A DNA stretch of 64,000 nucleotides from Chitinophagaceae bacterium UBA4411 (GTDB lineage Bacteria; Bacteroidota; Bacteroidia; Chitinophagales; Chitinophagaceae): contig DGQP01000002.1 of the NCBI GenBank assembly GCA_002400415.1, forward strand, positions 509,284 through 573,283, read 5' to 3'. Each line of letters begins with the position of its first letter. Positions within the stretch are counted from its first letter, which is position 1. The notes beneath the pieces were generated by a model that saw nothing but the letters and a program-made list of their open reading frames with translations, made no database searches and was not told the DNA's origin. The translations under genes and the position numbers were made by a program. Shown here one piece after another: positions 32,428 through 41,204 of the stretch.

Positions 32428-35400
32428 TTAAAGTTTAATGTCAAGTCCGAATGCGTAGGTCCGGGCCTGGGGATATGCGCCACGGTCAATACCAGTGTCC
32501 AATATGCCACCGGATATTTCAGGATCATATCCTGTGTATTTTGTAATAGTGAAAGCATTTTTCACCTGTACATATACACGCAGTTTGCTGAAAAACTTTT
32601 TGGTTATAGATGAAGGGAATGTGTATCCCAGCTGTATATTCTTCAGTTTTACAAAAGAGCCATCTTCCACGTACCTGTCAGATACACGGATATTACTGTT
32701 GGCATCCGTAAAAGAATAGCGGGGATTTCCTGCATCATTGGTGGAACCGGGTCCTGTCCATCTGGCCAGTACTGACCTGAATTTATTAGAATAGTTGGCA
32801 TTTCTTTCATAAGCCCTGTAAATATCATTACCAACAGATGCATATGTAAATGCGTTAAAATCAAAATTTTTGTATTCAAGGTTCAGGTTCCATCCCATTG
32901 TAAAATCGGGGAAAGGATCACCGATTTTGGTTTGGTCAGATGCATTGATGATCTTATCACCATTCACATCCACAAACCGGATATCGCCGGGCTGGGCACC
33001 TGTCTGTGTGGGAGCGGCAGCAACATCAGCAGCTGTCTGGAATAAGCCGTCTGTTTTATAGCCATAAAAATAGCCGGGTGTGAACCCCTTTTCAAACACA
33101 GTTACTGTTTGTGATTGGCCGTTGAAATAGCTTCCGCCAAAGATCTTGGCTGTCCCGTCGCTGTTTGTGGCAGTTACTTCGTTTTTAGAAGTAGTGAAAG
33201 TTACAGAAGTGTTTAATTTAAGTGCCTTGCTGAATGTTTCGTTATAGCTGAGTGTAAGATCCACACCACTGCTTTTTGTAGAACCGATATTAGCTGTGGG
33301 GATAGGGACTGTACCCAGGTATAATGAAGCGGATGGAGTAAACAATAATCCATCTACTTCTTTTATGAAGTAATCAGCTGATAAAGAAAACTTTCTTTTC
33401 AGGAAAGTAATATCAAAACCTGCATTGGTTTGTGTTTGTTTTTCCCATCTTAAAGCATCATTGGCTGCTGAACCCACAGTTGACCCGGGATAAAATATAT
33501 CTCCAAAAGTGTACCCGTTGCTGTTGGCAGTAGCACCATAGCTGGGTCCTCCTGTAACGATACCTACGAACTGCGGACTTACATTTTCGTTTCCGATTGT
33601 ACCATAACTGGCCCTGATCTTTAAATGATCGATGATGTTCGATTTGAAGAAATCTTCATTACTCGCCACCCAAGCTACAGAACCAGAGAAAAAGTTGGCA
33701 AATTTATTATCGATACCAAATGCATAAGACCCATCCCGGCGGCCGGTGAAAGAGGCCAGGTATTTGTCCCTGTAATCGTAATTGATCCGTGTAAAGTAAG
33801 AAAGGTTATTCCTGAAATATTGGAAATAATACCCGCTCAGGGCATTACTGTTCGTGGCCGTATTATTTCCTGTTGCTGCTGTAAAATCAGCAAATTCCCA
33901 GGAGTTGAAAGGCACATCCTGCCGTGAAGCACCGGCTTCATTGCCGGATGTTTTAGCCAATGAAAAACCAAGCACGGTTTCAAAGTGGTGATCTTCTTTT
34001 ACTTTGAAATTGTAGTTGCCAAATGTTTCCCATGTATAGTTGAAATTGCCGGTTTTAACATGAGATACGCTATTGTGCTTGTCCAGGACAGTTGATCCGT
34101 CGGCATTCATGGTGTTCTCAACGTTATTAGGTCCATAGAATACAAGCGGCGTAAAGCTTTTCGAATTACCATCGTATTTTGTATAACCAAAGCGGGTGGT
34201 CAGTTTCAGATTCCTGATAACATCATACTGGAATTCGAATTTGCCATACAGCTTACTGCCTGAATTCTTATTAAATGTGTTATCCAGTTTAGTAAGTGGG
34301 TTAAATATTTCTGATAGTAAATAGTTGCTGAATCCGTATTTACCAACAGTATTGGGAACGGTATTATAAACAGGTACTGTCGGATCAAAATTCAGGGCAC
34401 TGCCGATAATACTGTTGAAAGAATTTTCCTGAATCCCCTTCCCGTCAAGCAGTAAACCAGTCGTATTGATAATGAATTTTAGTTTTGGAGCAAGATCGAA
34501 ACTCAGGTTGGCGGTCAGGTTACCCCGTTTAAAAATCGATTTATCGTTACCTCCCACAATACCTCCCTGGCTCAGGTAACCACCGGACAGGAAATAAGAC
34601 ATTTTATCGCTACCACCCCGGGCAGTGATATTATGCGACTGAATTGCCGCCCTTTTGAATATTTGTTTTTGCCAGTCGGTACCAACGCCCAGCACAGACA
34701 AGTCGGGGAAGATAATATTTCCACCTGCCAAGGTGCTTCCTTCATTGATCATAGCACCATATTCACTTGCATTCAGTACACCAATAGTATTCAGTACTTC
34801 CTGCACACCGTAATTGCTGCTGATACTTATTTCTGTTTTCTGGCTTTTTCTCCCGGATCTGGTTGTCACAACGATAACTCCGTTGCCACCTTTTACACCA
34901 TATATAGCGGTGGTGGCCGCATCTTTTAAAACGTTAATGGATTCGATATCACCGGGATTGATGGAATTAAGATCTGTAAGTGTCTGCGGAATACCATCCA
35001 CGATCACCACCGGGTCAGTGCCGGAAAACGAAGGGATACCCCTGATGAGTACTGTTGGTTTAGAACCGGGAGATCCGCTTTGAATCACATTTACACCGGC
35101 AGCTCTTCCCTGCAGGGCCTCTTCCGTTCTCACCGGCCTGAGTTTTTCAATATCCCCGCTTTTAATGGTGGAGATAGCACCGGACACTTTGGTTATTTTC
35201 TGTGTACCATAACCCACAACCACCACATCAGTTAATGTGGCAGTAGCACTTTCTTCCATCTGGATCAGCAGGGCTGAACTATTGTCGGTAACAGTTATAT
35301 CCACCGGTTTCATCCCGGCATAACTGATGACCAGAACAGCCCCCTTTTTAGCTGTTAGAGAAAATGCACCTTTTAAATCGGAAATAGCAGGCTTGTTTGA

Positions 35401-35550
35401 GCCTTTTACTGAAATTGTAGCACCAACTAATGGCTCTCCACTTGTTTTGTTTGTAATTGTTCCGGAAACCTGAACATCCTGGGCCGAAACGAATTGTAAT
35501 AAACCAGACAGGAGAATGCCGGCAAATAGCAAACAGAGTTTGAATTTCAT
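32428..35550 (-). CDS. susC: SusC/RagA-type TonB-dependent outer-membrane transporter
   Basis: This 1040-residue protein has a signal peptide (about 1-23, ending VSAQ), a carboxypeptidase-regulatory-like domain (about 27-100, GTITNKTSGEPLVGATISVK), the TonB-box region TLTDVVVVGYG, a plug domain (IKSGDIEKLRPVRTEEALQG, GNGVIVVTTRSG) and a 22-strand barrel ending YAFGLDIKL. SusC imports the oligosaccharide with energy from TonB-ExbBD. It is the first gene of the seven-gene operon; a divergent regulator lies 210 bases away. Confidence 0.97.
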   Translation of the reverse strand: MKFKLCLLFAGILLSGLLQFVSAQDVQVSGTITNKTSGEPLVGATISVKGSNKPAISDLKGAFSLTAKKGAVLVISYAGMKPVDITVTDNSSALLIQMEESATATLTDVVVVGYGTQKITKVSGAISTIKSGDIEKLRPVRTEEALQGRAAGVNVIQSGSPGSKPTVLIRGIPSFSGTDPVVIVDGIPQTLTDLNSINPGDIESINVLKDAATTAIYGVKGGNGVIVVTTRSGRKSQKTEISISSNYGVQEVLNTIGVLNASEYGAMINEGSTLAGGNIIFPDLSVLGVGTDWQKQIFKRAAIQSHNITARGGSDKMSYFLSGGYLSQGGIVGGNDKSIFKRGNLTANLSFDLAPKLKFIINTTGLLLDGKGIQENSFNSIIGSALNFDPTVPVYNTVPNTVGKYGFSNYLLSEIFNPLTKLDNTFNKNSGSKLYGKFEFQYDVIRNLKLTTRFGYTKYDGNSKSFTPLVFYGPNNVENTMNADGSTVLDKHNSVSHVKTGNFNYTWETFGNYNFKVKEDHHFETVLGFSLAKTSGNEAGASRQDVPFNSWEFADFTAATGNNTATNSNALSGYYFQYFRNNLSYFTRINYDYRDKYLASFTGRRDGSYAFGIDNKFANFFSGSVAWVASNEDFFKSNIIDHLKIRASYGTIGNENVSPQFVGIVTGGPSYGATANSNGYTFGDIFYPGSTVGSAANDALRWEKQTQTNAGFDITFLKRKFSLSADYFIKEVDGLLFTPSASLYLGTVPIPTANIGSTKSSGVDLTLSYNETFSKALKLNTSVTFTTSKNEVTATNSDGTAKIFGGSYFNGQSQTVTVFEKGFTPGYFYGYKTDGLFQTAADVAAAPTQTGAQPGDIRFVDVNGDKIINASDQTKIGDPFPDFTMGWNLNLEYKNFDFNAFTYASVGNDIYRAYERNANYSNKFRSVLARWTGPGSTNDAGNPRYSFTDANSNIRVSDRYVEDGSFVKLKNIQLGYTFPSSITKKFFSKLRVYVQVKNAFTITKYTGYDPEISGGILDTGIDRGAYPQARTYAFGLDIKL

Positions 35551-35646
35551 ACAGCAGTCGTTTTTTGTTAAGCAAACCGGGTATTAATCCCCGAAATTTT
35601 AGCAGATGCAATATATGCCTGAATGCTACAGTTGCCATAAAAAAAA

Positions 35647-35718
35647 CCACATCAACACTACATCAAAAAATATAACTAATTAATTTACAATACAATTAAC
35701 TACATCATTACTACATCA
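35647..35718. promoter_or_regulatory. Phased ACYACATCA box array between susC and its regulator
   Basis: Four direct copies of an 8-base word occur: CCACATCA at 35647 and CTACATCA at 35658, 35700 and 35711. The first-to-second and third-to-fourth distances are 11 bases; second-to-third is 42. Distances from the first copy (11, 53, 64) are near whole turns of the helix, so all boxes face the same side. They are about 100-170 bases upstream of susC and 40-115 upstream of the regulator. This fits binding by a dimeric LuxR-type regulator. Confidence 0.6.
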
Positions 35719-35759
35719 TGCAAAAAACCTTACTTTCACAAACATAAATTGCCTGCCAG

Positions 35760-38660
35760 ATGAGTAAACTCCTGTTTATTCTTTTCTTTTTACCTCTTAG
35801 CCTTTTGAGCCAGAACACAATCGGGCTCCCGGATGTAATCAATTACCCGAAACAGGTCTATGGAGCCGGTCTTCAAAGCTGGGATTTCAGGCAGGATAAA
35901 AACGGGGTAATTTATATTGCCAACAACGAAGGCCTCCTGACTTTTGACGGCACTTTCTGGAAAGCTTACCCCCTACCCAATAAAACCATTGTCCGGTCGC
36001 TGGAAATAGGTCTTGATAATAATATATATGCAGGAGGACAGGATGAACTGGGGTTCTTCAGTCCGGGGCCCAGCGGCAGGCTTCAGTACAAATCATTAAA
36101 AGACCTGGTTCCGGCAAAGGACAGATCATTTGGTGATGTCTGGGATATCGTGTCTTTTCAGAAAGATATTTATTTCCGGACCCCCACCCGCATATTCAAA
36201 TACAGCAACGGAACGTTTACCGCTTACAATGCCCCGGGAGAATGGTCATTCCTTGGCTTGTGTAATGAACATCTTTATGCCCATGATCTTAAAAAAGGGT
36301 TGTTCCTGTTTGAAAATAATATATGGAAACCTTTTGCCGGCAAAGGCGGGCTGCCTGCTAATGATATGATGACAGCAATCCTGTCTGTTAATAAGGACAG
36401 TGCTCTTATTACCACACATAAGAACGGCTTATTCATTTTATCAGCTAAAAACATCAGTAAAATAAATAATGGCAATACTGCCTTGTTTGAAAGGGAAAGA
36501 ATCTATGCGGCCACCGCCGTTAACAAAGAATGGGTGGCACTGGCCACTAATAACAGCGGTATTTACATAACAGATTTCAGGGGACAGATTATCCAGACTT
36601 TTTCTAAATCTGAGGGATTGCAAAATAATAATGTGCTGAGTATTTTTCTTGATAAACAAAGCAATCTTTGGCTGGGCCTTAACAATGGTATTGATTTCAT
36701 TGCCTACAACAGCGCCGTCAAACATATCAGCCCTTACCCGCAGGATGGCTCTGGTTATACGGCCATCGTTCACAACAATTTTTTGTATGCGGGCACTTCT
36801 AATGGTTTATTCAGAGCCCCCCTTCAGCAAACAGAAGATATGAGCTTCAGTAAAGGAAACTTTTCACTCGTTACGAACACAAGAGGGCAGATATGGGGGC
36901 TGGCAGAAATCAACGGCCAGTTGCTGCTGGGTCATCATGAAGGTGCTTTTGTTGTTAACGCTGACGGGGCAACATCAATATCAACAAGCCCCGGTCACTG
37001 GAATTTTCTTCCTTTATCAAACGTTTCGCCATCAGCAAAGATCGTTTCAGGAAATTACCGGGGGCTGAAGTTTTTTGATTTTAGTAACAACAGTTTTAAG
37101 GAAGGATCTTCCCTTCCCGGGTTTTCTGAATCATCCCGGTTTATTGCAACGGATAACGCTGACAATATCTGGGTCTCCCATCCTTATCATGGGGTATATA
37201 AAGTTTCACAAGGAGCAAACCAGCAATATGCAACAAAATTATATGCTGATAAGGAGGGCCTGCCTTCCTCACTTGACAACCATATTTACAAAATAAAAAA
37301 CGAAGTATTAGTTGCCACTGTGAAAGGGATATACATATACAACAACCGTACTGACCGTTTTGAGCCTTCGGCAGTTTATAAAAAAATATTCGGTGAGCAA
37401 AGCCTGCGGTACCTGAAAGAAGATAAAGCCGGAAATATCTGGTTTGTACATGAGAAAATGCTCGGGGTGGTTGATTACAGTGGTCAGTCACCTGTACTGA
37501 TTTATATGCCAGAACTGACGAATAAGTTGCTGAGTGGCTTTGAATTCATCTACCCTGTCAATGAAAAAAATATTTTTGTGGGTGGCGAAAAAGGATTCTT
37601 TCATATCAACTTTGAAAAATACAAAAAGAACAGTCCTGTATTTCAAACACAGATAAGACAGGTGCGGATCATTAACAAAAAGGACAGTGTTTTATTCGGC
37701 GGCTATTTTGCCAATGTGAATGAAACGCAGGTGCAGGAAGAAAAGAACATTAAAAGTATTACCAACAACTGGCGGACTATTCATTTTGAATTTACATCCA
37801 CTCTCTTCGGGCAACAAGATAACCTCGAATATAGTTACCGCCTGAAGGGATTTGATAATAACTGGACAGAGTGGTCGAAGAAAACAGAAAAAGAGTATAA
37901 CAACCTTCCTCCCGGCACGTACAGCTTTGAAGTAAAAGCAAGGAATAACCTGGGCAATGAATCTGCGGCAAGCATTTATACGTTTAAAGTATTGCCACCC
38001 TGGTACCAGACTCCCTGGGCTTATATTCTGTATCTACTGGTTGTATTAGCAGTTGTATTCTATATTTATAAATGGCAGCATAAAAAATTTATACTCCAGC
38101 AGGTCCGGCACCAGGAAGAACAAAAAAAACAACAATACCTGCACCAGCTGGAATTGAATAAGACAGAAACTGAGCTGGTGGCACTAAGAAATGACAAGCT
38201 TCAGTCCGAAATCAATTATAAAAATTCCGAGCTGGCCACTTCAGCTATGCACCTGGTGCAAAAAGGCGAGCTTATCACTAAAATACGGGGAGAGTTAATG
38301 CAGGTAATGAAAGGCACAGACAACCCGCAGGTTATTTCAGAATTGAAAAAACTGGTCAGGGTATTAAGTGAAGATGACAAGATGGATAAAGACTGGGAGC
38401 ATTTTGCACAGCACTTTGATAAAGTACACTCCGACTTTGTAGTTGGGTTAAAAGAAAAACATGCGACCATAACCCCCAACGAATTAAAACTCTGCGCCTA
38501 TTTACGGATGAATCTCTCCACCAAAGAGATCGCCCAGCTGATGGGAATTTCTGTAAGAGGGATCGAAATCAGCCGTTACCGCTTACGCAAAAAACTGGGC
38601 ATCTCTTCTGAAACAAACCTGTTTGATTACCTGATCAATTTCAATAATAAAACCGGCTGA
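35760..38660 (+). CDS. Membrane-bound regulator: propeller, Y_Y_Y, LuxR-type HTH
   Basis: This 966-residue protein has a signal peptide (about 1-17), a two-component-regulator-like double propeller (about 20-640; repeats such as NNVLSIFLDKQSNLWLGLNN and DNIWVSHPYHGVYK), a Y_Y_Y domain (about 690-755; YSYRLKGFDNNWTEWSKKTE), one membrane span (WAYILYLLVVLAVVFYIYKW), a coiled coil (about 790-850) and a C-terminal LuxR-type helix-turn-helix (ITPNELKLCAYLRMNLSTKE, GISVRGIEISRYRLRKKLGI). No kinase or receiver domain is present, so it differs from hybrid two-component regulators: the sensor and DNA-binding parts are in one chain. Being divergent from susC, it most likely activates the glycan locus. 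Confidence 0.9.
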   Translation: MSKLLFILFFLPLSLLSQNTIGLPDVINYPKQVYGAGLQSWDFRQDKNGVIYIANNEGLLTFDGTFWKAYPLPNKTIVRSLEIGLDNNIYAGGQDELGFFSPGPSGRLQYKSLKDLVPAKDRSFGDVWDIVSFQKDIYFRTPTRIFKYSNGTFTAYNAPGEWSFLGLCNEHLYAHDLKKGLFLFENNIWKPFAGKGGLPANDMMTAILSVNKDSALITTHKNGLFILSAKNISKINNGNTALFERERIYAATAVNKEWVALATNNSGIYITDFRGQIIQTFSKSEGLQNNNVLSIFLDKQSNLWLGLNNGIDFIAYNSAVKHISPYPQDGSGYTAIVHNNFLYAGTSNGLFRAPLQQTEDMSFSKGNFSLVTNTRGQIWGLAEINGQLLLGHHEGAFVVNADGATSISTSPGHWNFLPLSNVSPSAKIVSGNYRGLKFFDFSNNSFKEGSSLPGFSESSRFIATDNADNIWVSHPYHGVYKVSQGANQQYATKLYADKEGLPSSLDNHIYKIKNEVLVATVKGIYIYNNRTDRFEPSAVYKKIFGEQSLRYLKEDKAGNIWFVHEKMLGVVDYSGQSPVLIYMPELTNKLLSGFEFIYPVNEKNIFVGGEKGFFHINFEKYKKNSPVFQTQIRQVRIINKKDSVLFGGYFANVNETQVQEEKNIKSITNNWRTIHFEFTSTLFGQQDNLEYSYRLKGFDNNWTEWSKKTEKEYNNLPPGTYSFEVKARNNLGNESAASIYTFKVLPPWYQTPWAYILYLLVVLAVVFYIYKWQHKKFILQQVRHQEEQKKQQYLHQLELNKTETELVALRNDKLQSEINYKNSELATSAMHLVQKGELITKIRGELMQVMKGTDNPQVISELKKLVRVLSEDDKMDKDWEHFAQHFDKVHSDFVVGLKEKHATITPNELKLCAYLRMNLSTKEIAQLMGISVRGIEISRYRLRKKLGISSETNLFDYLINFNNKTG

Positions 38661-38706
38661 CCTGTCCCGCAGCCAAAACAATTCGTATCTTGTCCGCATA
38701 TCTCTT

Positions 38707-41199
38707 ATGAAAATACTAAGCCGACAAATACTGCTGACTGCTGTTTGCCTCCTGCTTACAACAATCGTTTTCTCCCAGAAAAAAACCGCTTTTGTTTCCG
38801 GCAAAATTGTTGACGATAATGAAAACCCTCTACCCGGCGTTTCTGTTGTCATTTTAGGCAAACAAACAGGTATTACGACAAACGACTCCGGCTATTTCCG
38901 CTTAGAAGTTCCGGCAGAAAAGGCTTTTGCGATTGTCTTTACCTATACAGGAAGAAAGACTGAACAGAAAAATTTCCTGCTGAATGAAAATGAAGAAGAA
39001 AGGATCAGCATCCGGTTAGAGAAAGGCGAAAACGTGTTGCAGGAAGTAGTTATAACTGACCAGCGTGACAGAAGAGAAACCGGCCTGATTCGCCCCAATC
39101 CAAAAACGGTTATTAATCTCCCTTCTGCAATCACCGGGGTGGAAAGCCTGATCAAAATTTTTGTTGGCTCCAATAATGAACTGACTTCGCAGTACTCTGT
39201 TCGCGGAGGCAGCTACGACGAGAACCTGATTTATGTTAACGATTTTGAAGTATTCAGGCCCTACCTGGTCAGGAATGGCCAGCAGGAAGGATTGAGTTTT
39301 ATCAATCCTGAAATGGTGCGGAATATCAATTTTTATAATGGCGGTTTCCAGGCAAAGTATGGGGACAAAATGAGCAGTGTGCTGGATATACAATATAAAA
39401 AACCGAAACGTTTTGGAGGTTCTGCCTATGTGGGCATACTGGAGCAGGGGTTGCAACTGGAAGGAGTCAGCAATAACAACAAACTGACATATCTTGCCGG
39501 TATCCGCAACAGGAGTAATAAAAACCTGCTGAGCCGGCAGGAAACTACCGGCAATTATGTTCCTTCTTCTGCTGATTTCCAGGCGCTGATCAATTACCAG
39601 TTCAGCCCTAAATGGCAGGGAGAGTTTTTAGGTAATATTTCTAAAACAAAATTTTCACTGGTTCCTGAATTCAGTCAGCTCACTTCTTCTGTTTTCTCTC
39701 CTTTTCTCAGCATTAATCTCGGTATTGATATTTTCTTTGAGGGCCGGGAAAAAGATGAATACAGTACCAACATGCTGGGGTTCTCTCTTACTAACCAGGT
39801 GAACCGGAGATTGAAACTGAAATGGATGGCCAGCCGTTTTGAAAATGACGAAAGAGAGAATATTGATATTACTGGTGCTTATTTATTTGGAGAAAGGGAT
39901 TTTGATAAAAGTCAGCCTACGTACGGGCTTATCGTTAACCCGTTAGGCGCTGGTGTTTACCAGAATTTTGCCCGTAACACACTAAATATTGAAAACTGGA
40001 GCTTTGCACATAAAGGAAATTATGACCAGGGACAACATGCCTGGCAATGGGGATTAAGCTATGATAAAACAGCTATTGCCGACAAACTGAATGAATGGGA
40101 ATACCAGGACTCGGCAGGTTATTCATTACCGTACCAGCCCAATATGCTGCAATTAAACAAAGTCATTAAATCTGCCACTAACCTTGATATCAATAAATTT
40201 TCCGGTTATATCCAGGACAATATATTGCTCGGCGATTCATCTCATAATACTACCCTGACAGCTGGCATCCGTTTCAATTATAATTCGCTGAACCAGGAAT
40301 TTTTGGTAAGCCCCCGTATGGGTGTGAGCTGGAAACCCAATGGCAAAAAAGATATTGTATTCCGTGCTTCTGCCGGCATGTACAACCAGCCGCCTTTCTA
40401 CCGTGAATTAAGAAGATATGACGGCACTGTTAATACAAAACTGAAAGCGCAAAAAAGTATACAGGGTGTTGCGGGCTTTGATTATAATTTCCGGGGACTT
40501 GCCGGCAAGCCGATGCGATGGACCACGGAACTTTATTATAAACAAATGACGGATGTGGTACCGTATGATATTGACAATGTCCGCATCCGCTACTTTGGGG
40601 AAAATGTGGCCAAAGCATATGCTGCCGGTATTGAAATGCGGCTGTTTGGCGAATTGGTAAAAGATGCAGAAAGCTGGATCAGCCTCGGCTTTATGCGGAC
40701 CAAAGAAGATATTAAAGGGGATACTTATAAGGATTACACGCTGAATGATCTTAATGAACCTGTTGATAGTATAACCAGGGAAAAAGGCTGGGTCCGCCGC
40801 CCCACCGACCGGCTGATTACATTTGGTATGTTCTTCCAGGATTACTTAGCCACGAATAAGAATTTTAAGATGTACCTGAACTGGTTGTATGGCACTAACC
40901 TTCCTTATAATATTCCCAACAGTGTGAAATACAGGAACGGGTTAGAAATACCGCCTTATATACGTGTGGATATTGGTTTTAGTGCTTTACTGCTTGACAG
41001 CGACCGCAGCAGGCGCCGCAGTCATAGTCCATTCAGAAACTTTGAAAGTATCTGGGCCAGCCTGGAAGTGTTTAACCTGATTGACAGGCCGAATACCATT
41101 TCCTATTTACTGGTAAAAGATTTTTCTAACACTGTTTACACCATGCCAAACAGGTTAACGCCAAGATTAGTCAATTTTAAAATCGTGGCAAGATGGTAA
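38707..41199 (+). CDS. TonB-dependent receptor with carboxypeptidase-like N-domain
   Basis: This 830-residue outer-membrane protein has a signal peptide (about 1-23), a carboxypeptidase-regulatory-like domain (about 27-105, GKIVDDNENPLPGVSVVILG), a TonB-box-like segment (VLQEVVITDQRD), a plug (YSVRGGSYDENLIYVNDFEV) and a barrel ending VNFKIVARW. It has no SusD partner. The barrel is smaller than that of SusC. The gene follows the regulator by 46 bases on the same strand and could be co-transcribed with it. The cargo is unknown. Confidence 0.92.
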   Translation: MKILSRQILLTAVCLLLTTIVFSQKKTAFVSGKIVDDNENPLPGVSVVILGKQTGITTNDSGYFRLEVPAEKAFAIVFTYTGRKTEQKNFLLNENEEERISIRLEKGENVLQEVVITDQRDRRETGLIRPNPKTVINLPSAITGVESLIKIFVGSNNELTSQYSVRGGSYDENLIYVNDFEVFRPYLVRNGQQEGLSFINPEMVRNINFYNGGFQAKYGDKMSSVLDIQYKKPKRFGGSAYVGILEQGLQLEGVSNNNKLTYLAGIRNRSNKNLLSRQETTGNYVPSSADFQALINYQFSPKWQGEFLGNISKTKFSLVPEFSQLTSSVFSPFLSINLGIDIFFEGREKDEYSTNMLGFSLTNQVNRRLKLKWMASRFENDERENIDITGAYLFGERDFDKSQPTYGLIVNPLGAGVYQNFARNTLNIENWSFAHKGNYDQGQHAWQWGLSYDKTAIADKLNEWEYQDSAGYSLPYQPNMLQLNKVIKSATNLDINKFSGYIQDNILLGDSSHNTTLTAGIRFNYNSLNQEFLVSPRMGVSWKPNGKKDIVFRASAGMYNQPPFYRELRRYDGTVNTKLKAQKSIQGVAGFDYNFRGLAGKPMRWTTELYYKQMTDVVPYDIDNVRIRYFGENVAKAYAAGIEMRLFGELVKDAESWISLGFMRTKEDIKGDTYKDYTLNDLNEPVDSITREKGWVRRPTDRLITFGMFFQDYLATNKNFKMYLNWLYGTNLPYNIPNSVKYRNGLEIPPYIRVDIGFSALLLDSDRSRRRSHSPFRNFESIWASLEVFNLIDRPNTISYLLVKDFSNTVYTMPNRLTPRLVNFKIVARW

Positions 41200-41204
41200 G
41201 CTAA

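Noticed and set aside
35647..35718. CRISPR-like short repeats
   Set aside because: The four 8-base copies are far too short and unevenly spaced for CRISPR; operator boxes fit better.
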